Origin: JBHHUI01 sp965248775
GTDB taxonomy: Bacteria; Chloroflexota; Anaerolineae; Anaerolineales; JBHHUI01
Direction: 5' to 3'
DNA length: 64,000 nt
NCBI GenBank assembly: GCA_965248775.1
Contig: OZ252150.1
Coordinates: 1,798,001 to 1,862,000, forward strand
The notes beneath the pieces were generated by a model. It was not told where the DNA came from. It saw nothing but the letters and a program-made list of their open reading frames with translations, and searched no databases. This document shows, piece after piece, positions 52,524 through 61,607 of the stretch. The first letter of the stretch is position 1; every line of letters begins with the position of its first letter. Both the position numbers and the translations under genes were made by a program.

Positions 52524-52556
52524 GCCCGCACCGAATTAAATGGTGCGGGCATTTTT
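52524..52556 (+). terminator. recA intrinsic terminator
   Basis: Nine-pair stem GCCCGCACC/GGTGCGGGC with a 9-base AT-rich loop, then ATTTTTGATT. Confidence 0.9.
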
Positions 52557-52569
52557 GATTCAACAGGAA

Positions 52570-52660
52570 TTTACCCCTCCCCGAATCGGGGAGGGGGAAC
52601 ATGCATAAAAAGCCAGGAAAGCTCCTCCCCGCCTGCGGGGAAGGGTTGGGGTGAGGTAAA
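52570..52660. repeat. REP-like palindromic repeat pair
   Basis: Two GC-rich palindromes (CCCTCCCCGAATCGGGGAGGG, and CTCCCCGCCTGCGGGGAAG) sit within an outer inverted arrangement TTACCCC...GGGGTGAGGTAA. This resembles a bacterial interspersed mosaic element. It is non-coding and lies between recA and a lipoprotein gene. Confidence 0.75.
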
Positions 52661-52758
52661 ACTGCGCACTCTTGTACTCGCGAGCCGGATCAAAATTTGC
52701 GTGCCCCCGTTTCAAACATCTTATTGACCAGGCGACTTGATATCGGGATAATGGCGAA

Positions 52759-53346
52759 ATGCATCGGTCATCCCAGAACATTCTATTGCAATTATTCGTA
52801 CTGACCCTATTAGCCGCCTGCTCAACGGAAACGACTCCCGCAACAATTCCGACAGAGGCACCTCCGCAGGAATTTGCAACATTACCCTCACTAACGAATC
52901 CGGTTGAAGAAATCAGTACGCCGCAGGCTGGTTTTACTCTCATCCCGCCAACGTTCAATCCGGCCATACCGCCTACCCGTGAACCATGCATCAATGATGC
53001 AGTCTTTTTGACTGACTTGACTGTGAGGGATTTCAGCCAGTTCTTGCCGGGTGCAGCACTCGACAAGCAGTGGCAGATTCGTAATACAGGAACCTGTACG
53101 TGGAATTCGGATTATCGGGTTGTGTTTGCCGAAGGGTCTTCAATGAGCGCGAATCTCGAACATGCCCTATATCCAGCGCGTCCCGAGGCGGATGCCATCG
53201 TACGCATCACTATGTTTGCCCCCGATGTCCCGGGAGATTACCAGGGTGACTGGCGACTCCGTGACGACGAAGACGTCACATTTGGACCTATTCTATTCAT
53301 TAAAATTAATGTAATACCAGTCCCGGAGGAGGATTCCGGGGGTTAA
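52759..53346 (+). CDS. Lipoprotein with NBR1-type Ig-like domain
   Basis: 195 residues. Signal peptide LQLFVLTLLAAC ends in a lipobox, then a Thr/Pro-rich spacer of about 50 residues. The C-terminal ~100 residues form an N_BRCA1_IG-like domain: VRDFSQFLPGAALDKQWQIR, NTGTCTWNSDYRVVFAEG and TMFAPDVPGDYQGDWRLRD. These domains are common on secreted proteins of Anaerolineae-type Chloroflexota and support the lineage guess. Likely a surface binding or structural protein. Its 3' end overlaps the convergent B-box gene by four bases. Confidence 0.86.
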   Translation: MHRSSQNILLQLFVLTLLAACSTETTPATIPTEAPPQEFATLPSLTNPVEEISTPQAGFTLIPPTFNPAIPPTREPCINDAVFLTDLTVRDFSQFLPGAALDKQWQIRNTGTCTWNSDYRVVFAEGSSMSANLEHALYPARPEADAIVRITMFAPDVPGDYQGDWRLRDDEDVTFGPILFIKINVIPVPEEDSGG

Positions 53347-53888
53347 GGGAAATTGACACTCCCGCTGATCGAATTCACTGCAAACGACAGTACCCAACCA
53401 GCCGTACACATCAACAGTATGCCGAAGAAGAACAGCAGAAAAAGCCCCCCACTGGCGAGGCCTAATCCGGCGAAGATGCGTGTACGGCCGGGGTCAATTG
53501 CATCACGGGCTTGTAACATTCCGATCAGGCCAAATAGGAAGGCAACCAAGGGGAGCAAGTACCAGAAGCCGAAGCAGGAGAGCATGACAGTGCCGCCGAT
53601 AACGAGAGCGACCAACCCCATGACATCACTGCTGTTGCCTTTATATGCCTCGCGGCGTGCTGAGGGGCGATGCGCCGATAGTTCGCTGTAAGCGATCCCA
53701 TCTGCATATCGTTCAGGCTCATAAATTTCACGCCCTTCTGCCCGCCATTCCAGCGCGTGTTCTTCGCAAAGACGTTCTCCGGACTCTGCATACCAGAGGC
53801 AAGAACCACATAGCGGTCGGGCACAGACTTCGCAGTGCTCGACCGCTGCGCGATTCGGATGGACGTGACAAACTTCAGTCGTTGCCAT
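53343..53888 (-). CDS. B-box-type zinc-finger membrane protein
   Basis: 181 residues. The N-terminus carries a B-box zinc-binding pattern, CHVHPNRAAVEHCEVC then CGSCLWYAESGERLCEEH. A hydrophilic stretch follows, then two or three membrane segments (VMGLVALVIGGTVMLSCFGF, YLLPLVAFLFGLIGML and a third from about FAGLGLASGGLF). This bacterial architecture occurs in many Gram-positive and Chloroflexota genomes with unknown function. It follows ahcY by 30 bases on the same strand. Confidence 0.8.
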   Translation of the reverse strand: MATTEVCHVHPNRAAVEHCEVCARPLCGSCLWYAESGERLCEEHALEWRAEGREIYEPERYADGIAYSELSAHRPSARREAYKGNSSDVMGLVALVIGGTVMLSCFGFWYLLPLVAFLFGLIGMLQARDAIDPGRTRIFAGLGLASGGLFLLFFFGILLMCTAGWVLSFAVNSISGSVNFP

Positions 53889-53918
53889 GCAATAAGTCCT
53901 GCAGAATATCCGTCAGAG

Positions 53919-55184
53919 CTAGGTTCCTTCCTCCCAGGAATTGAGATATGCATCTTGCTCATCCGTGAGAGTATCGATATCGATGCCCATCGCAGCCAGC
54001 TTTATGCGCGCGATTTCGCGGTCAACATCTTCTGGTACGGCATGAACCTCATTTCCAAGTTCACTCTGGTGTTTCAACATGAATTCGGCACTCAGAGCCT
54101 GGTTCGCAAAGCTCATATCCATCACACTCGCCGGATGGCCTTCAGCCGCGGACAGGTTAATCAGACGTCCTTCGGCGAGCAGATTAATGCGCCGCCCATC
54201 CGAAAGTGTATATTGATCTACGAACTCGCGCACTTTGCGCACATTGCCATCTGCTAGCTCATTCAACGCTGGGATATTAATTTCGACATTGAAATGACCT
54301 GAATTTGCCACAATGGCGCCACTCTTCATTGCCTCGAAATGATGGCGATCAAGGACATGTTTATCGCCGGTGACAGTACAGAAAAAGTCGCCGAGGGGTG
54401 CAGCTTCGGCCATCGGCATGACCCGGAAGCCATCCATCACCGCTTCGAGCGCGGGCAGCGCCTCCACTTCTGTCACGATAACATTGGCACCCAGGCCGGC
54501 CGCGCGCCGTGCCAGGCCTTTCCCACACCAGCCGTAACCGGCTACGACAAAGTTCTTGCCCGCGAGCAACACGTTCGTCGCGCGCATAATGCCGTCCAGC
54601 GTGCTTTGCCCGGTGCCATAACGATTATCAAAGAAATGTTTAGTCATGGCATCATTCACAGCGATAACAGGGAATTTCAAAGCGCCATCAGCCGCCATTG
54701 CTCGTAACCGAATAACACCCGTCGTCGTTTCTTCGGTGCCGCCGAGAATTTCCTCCATCAATTCATTCCGATCTTTGTGGATCGTACTGACTAGGTCGGC
54801 ACCGTCGTCCATGGTCATGTGGGGATTGTGATCAAGTGCTGCTGTAATGTGTTCGTAATATGTATCGTTATCCTCGCCCTTGATCGCATAAACAGGAATT
54901 TCGTCGTGCGTGACCAGCGAAGCGGCCACGTCGTCCTGGGTGGAAAGCGGGTTGGATGCACACAACACTACCTCGGCCCCACCCACCTGCAATGTACGCA
55001 TCAGGTTGGCAGTCTCTGAGGTGACGTGCAAACAGGCGGAAACGCGGATACCTTTGAGCGGCTGTTCTTTCTTGAAGCGCTCATGGATTTGGCGCAGGAC
55101 TGGCATTTCCTGTTCAGCCCAATCAATGCGGTGGCGTCCACCGCCAGCCAGATCTACATTCTTTACATCGAATTCTTTCGTCAT
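53919..55184 (-). CDS. ahcY: Adenosylhomocysteinase
   Basis: 421 residues. NAD-binding VAGYGWCGKGLARRAAGLG, VSACLHVTSETANLMRTLQV, FFDNRYGTGQSTLDGIMRAT with the catalytic region, and ANSGHFNVEINIPAL are typical. It is the shorter form without the ~40-residue insertion of eukaryotic enzymes. It splits S-adenosylhomocysteine to adenosine and homocysteine, keeping methyltransferases running. A PfkB-type kinase that could remove adenosine lies two genes upstream, and mtnA is in the same strand run. Confidence 0.95.
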   Translation of the reverse strand: MTKEFDVKNVDLAGGGRHRIDWAEQEMPVLRQIHERFKKEQPLKGIRVSACLHVTSETANLMRTLQVGGAEVVLCASNPLSTQDDVAASLVTHDEIPVYAIKGEDNDTYYEHITAALDHNPHMTMDDGADLVSTIHKDRNELMEEILGGTEETTTGVIRLRAMAADGALKFPVIAVNDAMTKHFFDNRYGTGQSTLDGIMRATNVLLAGKNFVVAGYGWCGKGLARRAAGLGANVIVTEVEALPALEAVMDGFRVMPMAEAAPLGDFFCTVTGDKHVLDRHHFEAMKSGAIVANSGHFNVEINIPALNELADGNVRKVREFVDQYTLSDGRRINLLAEGRLINLSAAEGHPASVMDMSFANQALSAEFMLKHQSELGNEVHAVPEDVDREIARIKLAAMGIDIDTLTDEQDAYLNSWEEGT

Positions 55185-55955
55185 CTACTCAATCTCCTTG
55201 GATTGTCGAGTGGCCGCTAGACCCTCGAAATATTCACAATATATTTGAAATCCCAGACGGCTGTACATTCGCTGGGCTGCTTTATTTTCTCGTCGAACAT
55301 TAAGTACAATCGTGTTTATTCTACTCTCCTTCAGAGCCGCAATAACAGCCGAAGTTGCAGCGCGAGCATAGCCGCGACCGCGATAATCCGAATGTGTGTA
55401 GACATTGCCAATACACCCGATTTTATGCTTTTGTGAAACCAAATGCGTACCGGCAATAGAGACCAACGAGCCAGACTGATTTCGGACACCATAAAATGTA
55501 CCAGTCTCCACTTGGGCTGGGCTAAAAGCATCGATAACTTCATCCGTTTCAAGTGTAGGTGCGATAAGTTCGACTATTTCGCGTACAGCACTCATATCCA
55601 ACTTTTCAATCTGGATATCGCTCTCGTCCTGTTGTCAGCCATTTAACTCCATCCGGAGCATCGTTATTAATTGGAGGTCATATTGACCAGCGAGGGCCAC
55701 AATAGCATCTTTGCGGATCGATATTTGATACGTTTCACCGAGCAATTGCGAAGACTACCCCGTCAATTGCTCAGTAGCACCAAATCCTAAGAGCACGGCT
55801 GGCTCTAGTCCGTGATAGATAAGCCAGACGGCGTCGCGGGCGACAAGCCATTCACAGAGCGAGAAAAGTGGCTCATCCAGATCTGCGAGTGCATACGCTG
55901 CCCAGGGTCTATCTCGTTCGAGAATGCTGGCGAGCTGGATGCGATCAACGTTCAC
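55185..55955 (-). pseudogene. GNAT acetyltransferase gene with two in-frame stop codons
   Basis: One continuous frame from ATG 55955 to 55185 (257 codons) is interrupted by TAG at 55755-55757 and TGA at 55635-55637. The first part (VDRIQLASILERDRPWAAYA, AVWLIYHGLEPAVLLGFGAT) is the N-terminal half of a two-domain GNAT. The second part has the acetyl-CoA loop YTHSDYRGRGYARAATSAVI and NVRRENKAAQRMYSRLGF. The 3' portion could be translated alone from an internal start at 55601. The two different stop types in one frame suggest decay or read errors, not recoding. It overlaps the PfkB gene stop by one base. Confidence 0.75.
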
Positions 55956-56908
55956 TACAATAGCGCATCCAAATGAGCATTATCACCGAAGTTTTCACGA
56001 TAACGTTGTACAAACTCTACCCGCGAATAATGGTGGTTCTGGGTCCCGACATTTTCCAGGCAATAGGTTGCAGTTAATGCACCCAAGCGACCACAAATAT
56101 CCCAGGGCCAACCAGCCGCAACTCCACGCAAAAAGCCGCCTCGGAAAGCATCACCGGTGCCGGTGGGGTCTTTTACTTCTGCCGGGTTGGCAATTGGAAT
56201 CCGGAAGTGCTGCCCATCCGCGAAAATGTCTGAACCCGCCTCTCCGCGGGTGATGCCGAGAATTGTACCTTGTGCGACGATCTTTTCTTGCGTCAGGTCG
56301 AGCTTGTCCTGAATGAGGCTAAATTCGTAATCATTGACGATCAGCATATGTGCTGTCGAGATACCCTCCCGCAGTTCATCCACTTCCATACGAACTATTT
56401 GTTGGCTCGGATCATAAAAATATGGCACGCCCAGTTCACGGCATTCGAGCACATGGGCACGCATTGCTTCGGGATCGTCGGGCGAAACAACAGCCAGGTC
56501 AGGTCGAAAATCCAGATCTACGAGGCGACACTCTGCAGCGCGTCCCATGGCTCCTGGGTAGAACGAAGCAATTTGATTATTGCGTTCATCTGTGGTTGCA
56601 AAAAATGAAGCTGTAAAAATATCGTCGAAGATACGGACGCCACTTGTGTCGACCCCTTGCTCCTGCAGCCAGACTTGATATTCCGCGAAATCTTTGCCGG
56701 CCGCACCGACAACGGTTCCTTCACCACCGAGTAATGCGTGGTTATAGGCAATGTTAGGTGCGATACCACCCCGCTGGCGGGTCATAACATCCACCAGAAA
56801 ACTCAAACTTAGCGATTCGAGCCGATCGGGAAGGATATGATCTGTGAACACTCCTGGAAACGTCATCAGGTAATCGTAGGCAATTGAACCCGCAAACGCG
56901 ATGCGCAT
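55955..56908 (-). CDS. PfkB-family kinase, adenosine-kinase-like
   Basis: 317 residues. It starts MRIAFAGSIAYDYLMTFPG. The sugar-binding GGIAPNIAYNHALLG and the ATP/anion-hole DPTGTGDAFRGGFLRG (catalytic Asp) place it in the ribokinase/PfkB group. Relatives in this position next to ahcY are often annotated adenosine kinase. Phosphorylating adenosine would pull the AhcY reaction forward, which supports that reading. A sugar kinase is the alternative. Confidence 0.82.
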   Translation of the reverse strand: MRIAFAGSIAYDYLMTFPGVFTDHILPDRLESLSLSFLVDVMTRQRGGIAPNIAYNHALLGGEGTVVGAAGKDFAEYQVWLQEQGVDTSGVRIFDDIFTASFFATTDERNNQIASFYPGAMGRAAECRLVDLDFRPDLAVVSPDDPEAMRAHVLECRELGVPYFYDPSQQIVRMEVDELREGISTAHMLIVNDYEFSLIQDKLDLTQEKIVAQGTILGITRGEAGSDIFADGQHFRIPIANPAEVKDPTGTGDAFRGGFLRGVAAGWPWDICGRLGALTATYCLENVGTQNHHYSRVEFVQRYRENFGDNAHLDALL

Positions 56909-56911
56909 CGA

Positions 56912-57676
56912 TTATTTCCCATCTCCAGCAACTTTCTTCTGCGCCACTTTTCCCTGGACCTGAGTCGCAACTTTCAGTGCAGGCGACAGCCCAATTCGAT
57001 CCCGCACAATAATCCACATGCCAAATAAGCCGTCCCAAATGCGGATTTTCTTACCTTGCGCGTATGTGCGCGGTTGATATTCCAGTGGAACTTCGTGAAT
57101 TTCATAGCCGGCGAGTAGCAACTTGTTTACCAATTCAAAATCCAGATCGAAGCCGTTACCAACAAGATTGAGACGCTGCAGGGCCGCCGCACTGACGAGT
57201 TTGATCGCAGTGGCAACATCGGTAAGACGACTGCCATAGAGTACATTCGTCAGCCACGACATTGCCCGCACTCCAAGATACGCGTAGAAATAGTGATAGC
57301 GGGCGTCGCCACCCAGCACGCGTGAGCCAAGCACTCCACCAGCACCTGTTTCAATGGCTTTTTCTAAGAGACTAGGCAGTTGATTGGGATGATATTCCAG
57401 ATCAGCGTCCTGGATTACCATATAATCGCCTGTCATTTCGCTAATAGCTCTGCGGATCGAACCACCCTTCCCCAAGTTTTCAGAATTGAATATGGCACGA
57501 GTTTGCGGCCATTCACGGGCCAGCAAAATATCGCGCGTCCCATCTGTCGAACAATTATCGACTACCAATACTTCCAACGACCAATCCGACCCGAAATCGA
57601 CTGCCTGAATTCGATCCAATACAGTCTCGATTGTCGTCCGCTCATTAAAGGCACAAACTACTACCGTGAGTTTCAT
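56912..57676 (-). CDS. Family 2 glycosyltransferase, paralogue 1
   Basis: 254 residues with GT-A features: LTVVVCAFNERTTIETVLDR at the start, VVDNCSTDGTRDIL, and the metal motif DYMVIQDADLEYHPNQLP (DxD-type DAD). FELVNKLLLAGYEIHEVPLEY near the C-terminus is typical of dolichyl-phosphate mannosyltransferase-like enzymes. It overlaps the upstream paralogue by four bases (ATGA). The two enzymes may add sugars to a surface glycan using the dideoxyhexose made by the upstream genes. No membrane segments. Confidence 0.88.
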   Translation of the reverse strand: MKLTVVVCAFNERTTIETVLDRIQAVDFGSDWSLEVLVVDNCSTDGTRDILLAREWPQTRAIFNSENLGKGGSIRRAISEMTGDYMVIQDADLEYHPNQLPSLLEKAIETGAGGVLGSRVLGGDARYHYFYAYLGVRAMSWLTNVLYGSRLTDVATAIKLVSAAALQRLNLVGNGFDLDFELVNKLLLAGYEIHEVPLEYQPRTYAQGKKIRIWDGLFGMWIIVRDRIGLSPALKVATQVQGKVAQKKVAGDGK

Positions 57677-58380
57677 CGATGCCAGCGTTGTGGAACAAGA
57701 CGGTCACGAAAGATGACCAACAAAGCACGCAAGCCGTCTCCGGCACGGATCTTTTTACCTTCGGCATACGTGCGCGGCTCATAGTCGATTGCAACTTCGC
57801 CAATTCGTTTCGTAGCGAGTGCTAATTTATCACTTAGCTCAAAATCCAGATCAAACCCGGAGCAGGTTAGCTTCAGAGATTGCAATAAGGGAGTCCGGAT
57901 AAGCTTATAATTTGTGGCAACATCGGTGTAATTTGCGCCAAAAAGAATGTTTGTCAGCAAAGTCAGCGCACGCACCCCCCAGTAATTGCGAGCGTAATGG
58001 TGATAACGCTTTCCGCTAAGCACTCGAGAGCCATACACAACATCAAGGTCATTATCCAAGGCGCTTTCGATCAGCGCTTTATATTGTTGGGGGTTATATT
58101 CCAGATCAGCATCCTGGGTGATGCTGTATTCCCCGCTACAATGGGGGATAGCGGTACGGACAGAATTTCCTTTGCCCAAATTACTCGGCTGAAGAATGAC
58201 GCGCACATTGTCTGCAGTTTCTTTTTTTAGAAGTTCGCGCGTTCCATCGGTCGAGCAATTGTCCACGATAATGATTTCCCGCGACCAGTCATCTCCCAGA
58301 TCGGCGCTCTGAACTCGATCAAGGATTTCCAATACGGTCTCGCGTTCGTTGAATACACATATGATGACACTCAGCTTCAC
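57673..58380 (-). CDS. Family 2 glycosyltransferase, paralogue 2
   Basis: 235 residues, clearly a tandem duplicate of the next gene: LSVIICVFNERETVLEILDR, IVDNCSTDGTRELL, YSITQDADLEYNPQQYKAL and ELSDKLALATKRIGEVAIDY. It carries the same DAD metal motif. It overlaps the downstream copy by ATGA and follows the RfbH-like gene by two bases, so translation is coupled along the run. The acceptor and donor are unknown. Confidence 0.88.
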   Translation of the reverse strand: MKLSVIICVFNERETVLEILDRVQSADLGDDWSREIIIVDNCSTDGTRELLKKETADNVRVILQPSNLGKGNSVRTAIPHCSGEYSITQDADLEYNPQQYKALIESALDNDLDVVYGSRVLSGKRYHHYARNYWGVRALTLLTNILFGANYTDVATNYKLIRTPLLQSLKLTCSGFDLDFELSDKLALATKRIGEVAIDYEPRTYAEGKKIRAGDGLRALLVIFRDRLVPQRWHR

Positions 58381-58382
58381 CG

Positions 58383-59702
58383 TTACGCTTCCTTGAAGAA
58401 GTCAGCAAGGGTTGAAAGCATGTAGTCGATGCGCTGCTGATCCAGACCAGGATAGACACCAACGAAGAACGTCCCACGAAGAATCTGATCAGAGACGGGC
58501 AGATCTCCAATGGTTCGATGATGAATATTGCGATAACCGGGCTGCATCAAGATATTGCCAGCAAAAAGTACACGCGTCTCAACAAGATGTTCTTCCAAAT
58601 AGCGCGTCAGCTTCGTGCGGTCGAACGGCGCCTGGTCACGAACTGTAATGGGGAAGGCAAACCACGAGGGGTCTGCTTTGGGGTGCCACTCAGGCAGCAC
58701 GATGAACTCTTCAAATTTCTTCAATCCGGCGTAAATCGCTTTGAAGTTTCTTTTACGGGTGGCGATGAAATCTTCCAGCTTATCCATCTGGACGACACCC
58801 ATTGCAGCCTGTATATCAGTTATTTTCAGGTTGTATCCGATCTCGGTAAAAAGATAGCGGTGGTCATAAAAGCCCGGCATCGCAGGAATCTCGCGCTCGA
58901 AACGGATACCACATTTGCCGTCGATCGGATTGTCGTAGCCACAGTAGCAATCCCGACCCCAATCGCGGATTGTACGCGCGATGCGTGCCAGCCTACGGCT
59001 GGTTGTGTAAACCGCCCCGCCCTCGCCCATCGTGATGTGATGGGCCGGATAAAAACTGAGTGTTGCAATGTGTCCAAATGTACCCACAAGACGGTCACCA
59101 AAGCGAGAGCCAAGCGCATCGCATGTATCTTCGACAATATACAATTCGTGCTCGCGGGCGAACGCGACGATACGATCCATGTCGGCTGGATTGCCAAGTG
59201 TATGTGCAAACATGATAGCACCGGTACGTTCTGAAAGTGCCGCTTCGAGTTGATCGATGTCGAGGTTGTAGTCTCCAAGTCTACTGTCCACGAAGACGGG
59301 AACAAGTTGGTTCTGGATGATCGGTGCAACGGTCGTCGGGAACGAAGCGGCGGGAACGATAACTTCGTTGCCTGGTTCGAGTCGACGGCCGCGCAACTGG
59401 GGAGAGCAAAGCGTTGTCAGCGCAACAAGATTTGCTGATGAACCTGAGTTAACCGGAATGACTTCGCGCACACCCAGGAAGCTCCCCAATTTCCGCTCGA
59501 ATTCCTTTGAGTGGCGTCCAGCAGTGAGCCAGAATTCCAACAGCGCGTCGGTCATATTGATCATTTCGCGCGCGTCCCAAACACGACCCGCATAATTGAC
59601 GCGAGTCACCCCGGGCACGAACTCCCGACTCGCATGCGCGCGTTCGTAGTACTCGGCGACTTTCGCAAATATTTCGTTACGGAGTGTGTCTAGTTCGGTC
59701 AC
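58383..59702 (-). CDS. rfbH: CDP-4-keto-6-deoxy-D-glucose 3-dehydrase (RfbH/AscC, E1)
   Basis: 439 residues of the DegT/DnrJ/EryC1 fold. The usual PLP-binding Lys is replaced by His in TLSFYPAHHITMGEGG, the hallmark of E1 dehydrases. The Cys-rich segment DWGRDCYCGYDNPIDGKCG supplies ligands for the [2Fe-2S] cluster unique to this branch. It performs C-3 deoxygenation in CDP-3,6-dideoxyhexose synthesis. It needs an electron-donating reductase (RfbI/AscD, E3), which is not found in the window. It lies between the epimerase/reductase and the glycosyltransferases. Confidence 0.93.
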   Translation of the reverse strand: MTELDTLRNEIFAKVAEYYERAHASREFVPGVTRVNYAGRVWDAREMINMTDALLEFWLTAGRHSKEFERKLGSFLGVREVIPVNSGSSANLVALTTLCSPQLRGRRLEPGNEVIVPAASFPTTVAPIIQNQLVPVFVDSRLGDYNLDIDQLEAALSERTGAIMFAHTLGNPADMDRIVAFAREHELYIVEDTCDALGSRFGDRLVGTFGHIATLSFYPAHHITMGEGGAVYTTSRRLARIARTIRDWGRDCYCGYDNPIDGKCGIRFEREIPAMPGFYDHRYLFTEIGYNLKITDIQAAMGVVQMDKLEDFIATRKRNFKAIYAGLKKFEEFIVLPEWHPKADPSWFAFPITVRDQAPFDRTKLTRYLEEHLVETRVLFAGNILMQPGYRNIHHRTIGDLPVSDQILRGTFFVGVYPGLDQQRIDYMLSTLADFFKEA

Positions 59703-59703
59703 T

Positions 59704-60648
59704 TCAGTTTTGATTTACTTGGGCTATCTTATGGAGTTCAGCGAAACGCCGTAGACCCGCATCCAGATCGATATTGGATCGCCAACCCGTGCGTTCAAAT
59801 GAGAGTTGCGCAGCTGCGATTAATTCGTTCTCTTCTCCGGGCCGGTGGGGCAATACACCCAAGCGTGGTTGGCCCGTAGGCGGATCGATAATCCCAAACA
59901 ATTTCTGCACGACTTCCCCAAGCGGAGTTCCGATGCCCGTTCCCAGATCAACCGTCGATCCCGGTTCGAGATCGGCTGCACCAATGCCGATCAGTCCCGC
60001 GCATACATCATCTACGAAAATCCAATCGAATACTTGATCGCCAGGTGTCATTGGGAAGTCCTGATCGGCGCGCGCTGCCGTCAATGCTGCGGGCAGCACA
60101 TTGCGTGGGGATTGGCCCGGACCATAGCAATGAAAGATCATTGCACCCACGACAGGCAGGTCCGCACTGCGAGCATACATTTGAGCAAATAACCAAGCCG
60201 CCGCTTTACTGGCACTGTAAACATTCGAAACAGAGCGCTCCAGCGGCGTGCGCGCCATGACAATGCGTTGCGCTCCGAGCCCGGCTTTAAGTACATTGAT
60301 GGCACCATCCAAATTTACGCGCAATGCCGCCCGCTCAGACAGGAACGGGTCGGACACACCGGCAGCAGCGAGATGGATAATCCAATCCGGGGCTGCACTC
60401 CCAATAATATTTTTTACCTGGGTAGCAGAACGTATATCGCATTCAATGATTCTCGAGCCGGCTAATTTTTTCGCCAGGTCTTCGGTCTGCGGAAATCTTT
60501 CAACGACCGAGCTCACGTGAGCAGCAGCTGTCACCAATTGTGGAACCAGGTGACTGCCTATAAATCCATCCGCACCGACAACCAGGACGTTGCGGCCGCT
60601 AAGATTTTCTGCTATGAGGGCTCCTTGGCGAGGAAATCGTAATACCAT
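59704..60648 (-). CDS. NAD-dependent epimerase/reductase of the CDP-dideoxyhexose branch
   Basis: 314 residues at most. The Rossmann motif VLVVGADGFIGSHLVPQL and the catalytic VYSASKAAAWLFAQM (YxxxK) define the extended-SDR fold. The position after RfbF/RfbG and before RfbH suggests CDP-paratose/abequose synthase (4-ketoreductase) or the tyvelose-type 2-epimerase. Sequence alone does not choose. The ATG at 60648 overlaps the rfbG end by 37 bases. Similarity begins nearer residue 13, and an AAGGAG lies just before an ATA codon, so the true start may be non-standard. Confidence 0.82.
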   Translation of the reverse strand: MVLRFPRQGALIAENLSGRNVLVVGADGFIGSHLVPQLVTAAAHVSSVVERFPQTEDLAKKLAGSRIIECDIRSATQVKNIIGSAAPDWIIHLAAAGVSDPFLSERAALRVNLDGAINVLKAGLGAQRIVMARTPLERSVSNVYSASKAAAWLFAQMYARSADLPVVGAMIFHCYGPGQSPRNVLPAALTAARADQDFPMTPGDQVFDWIFVDDVCAGLIGIGAADLEPGSTVDLGTGIGTPLGEVVQKLFGIIDPPTGQPRLGVLPHRPGEENELIAAAQLSFERTGWRSNIDLDAGLRRFAELHKIAQVNQN

Positions 60649-61607
60649 TCAACGGTCTCGCGTAGCCCTTCTTCGAGGGAGTGCGCCGGCTCCCAGCCCA
60701 GGCGTTCATGCGCAAGCTGGCTAGAAAGAAATTGATCCTGAATTTCATTGCGAGCAGTATTCTGAATGTCCGGCTCCAGCTGCGGGTTTGTCGAAAGACC
60801 GATGATGGTCTGCACCATATCAAGTGCGCTGATCGGTTTATCTTGCCCGAAGTTGTATGCCACGCCGCGATGCGTGTTAGCATCTGCCGCTAAGGCCTCA
60901 GCAAGCATTAGATAGGCCGTGACAATGTCCTTGACGTATACATAGTCGCGACGCATGGTACCGTCTGAACGAATGACAGGCCCTTCTTGTCTGTATATGC
61001 TACGCACGGTTCCCGGAACAATGCGGTTCCAATTCAGGTCGCCGCCCCCGTACATATTCGCACAGCGTGTCACTGCCACAGGCAAGCCGAAGGTGTTGGC
61101 GTACGTCTGCGCGATCATGTCTGCACACGCTTTGGAGACATCGTAGGGATGATTGGCCAACAACGCCGCATTTTCAGAATAAGGCAACTCATCGTGTGCC
61201 CCATAGGCTTTGTCGCTGGAGGCGATGACAACACTGCGTGTGCCGGGCCAATTGCGGGCGGCTTCGAGAATATTCCAGGTCCCGCGAATATTGGCTTCGA
61301 ATGTCGGAATTGGTGCCCGATTGGCAATACCAACTACGGTTTGGGCAGCAAGATGGAAACACGTCTCAATCTCATAATCTGAGAAGATACGCGCGACTAA
61401 TGCTTCGTCCTGAATATCTCCCCGCACGATCTTGATTTGATCGACAGTCTCGGAGAGCATGAGATTACTCTGCGGCACCCAGTCCCGAATGAGACCAACT
61501 ACATCCGCGCCATGCGCGAGCAGGTGCTTGGTCATCCAGGAGCCCAGCACACCGGTACAGCCGGTAATGAGCACACGTTTGTCAAGCCAATAGTCTGATT
61601 TACTCAT
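60612..61607 (-). CDS. rfbG: CDP-glucose 4,6-dehydratase
   Basis: 331 residues from ATG 61607, which overlaps the rfbF stop (TGATG). NAD-binding VLITGCTGVLGSWMTKHL, IASSDKAYGAHDELPYSE and catalytic NHPYDVSKACADMIAQ (YxxxK), followed by RCANMYGGGDLNWNRIVPGT, are diagnostic. It converts CDP-glucose to CDP-4-keto-6-deoxyglucose, the substrate of RfbH. Translational coupling with rfbF supports the assignment. Confidence 0.94.
   Translation of the reverse strand: MSKSDYWLDKRVLITGCTGVLGSWMTKHLLAHGADVVGLIRDWVPQSNLMLSETVDQIKIVRGDIQDEALVARIFSDYEIETCFHLAAQTVVGIANRAPIPTFEANIRGTWNILEAARNWPGTRSVVIASSDKAYGAHDELPYSENAALLANHPYDVSKACADMIAQTYANTFGLPVAVTRCANMYGGGDLNWNRIVPGTVRSIYRQEGPVIRSDGTMRRDYVYVKDIVTAYLMLAEALAADANTHRGVAYNFGQDKPISALDMVQTIIGLSTNPQLEPDIQNTARNEIQDQFLSSQLAHERLGWEPAHSLEEGLRETVEWYYDFLAKEPS

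Noticed and set aside
52570..52660. Possible CRISPR fragment
   Set aside because: The repeats are palindromes of unequal sequence with no regular spacers, matching a REP-like element.
55755..55757. TAG in the GNAT gene as pyrrolysine
   Set aside because: No pyl genes are visible, the family has no such residue, and a second stop (TGA) occurs in the same frame.
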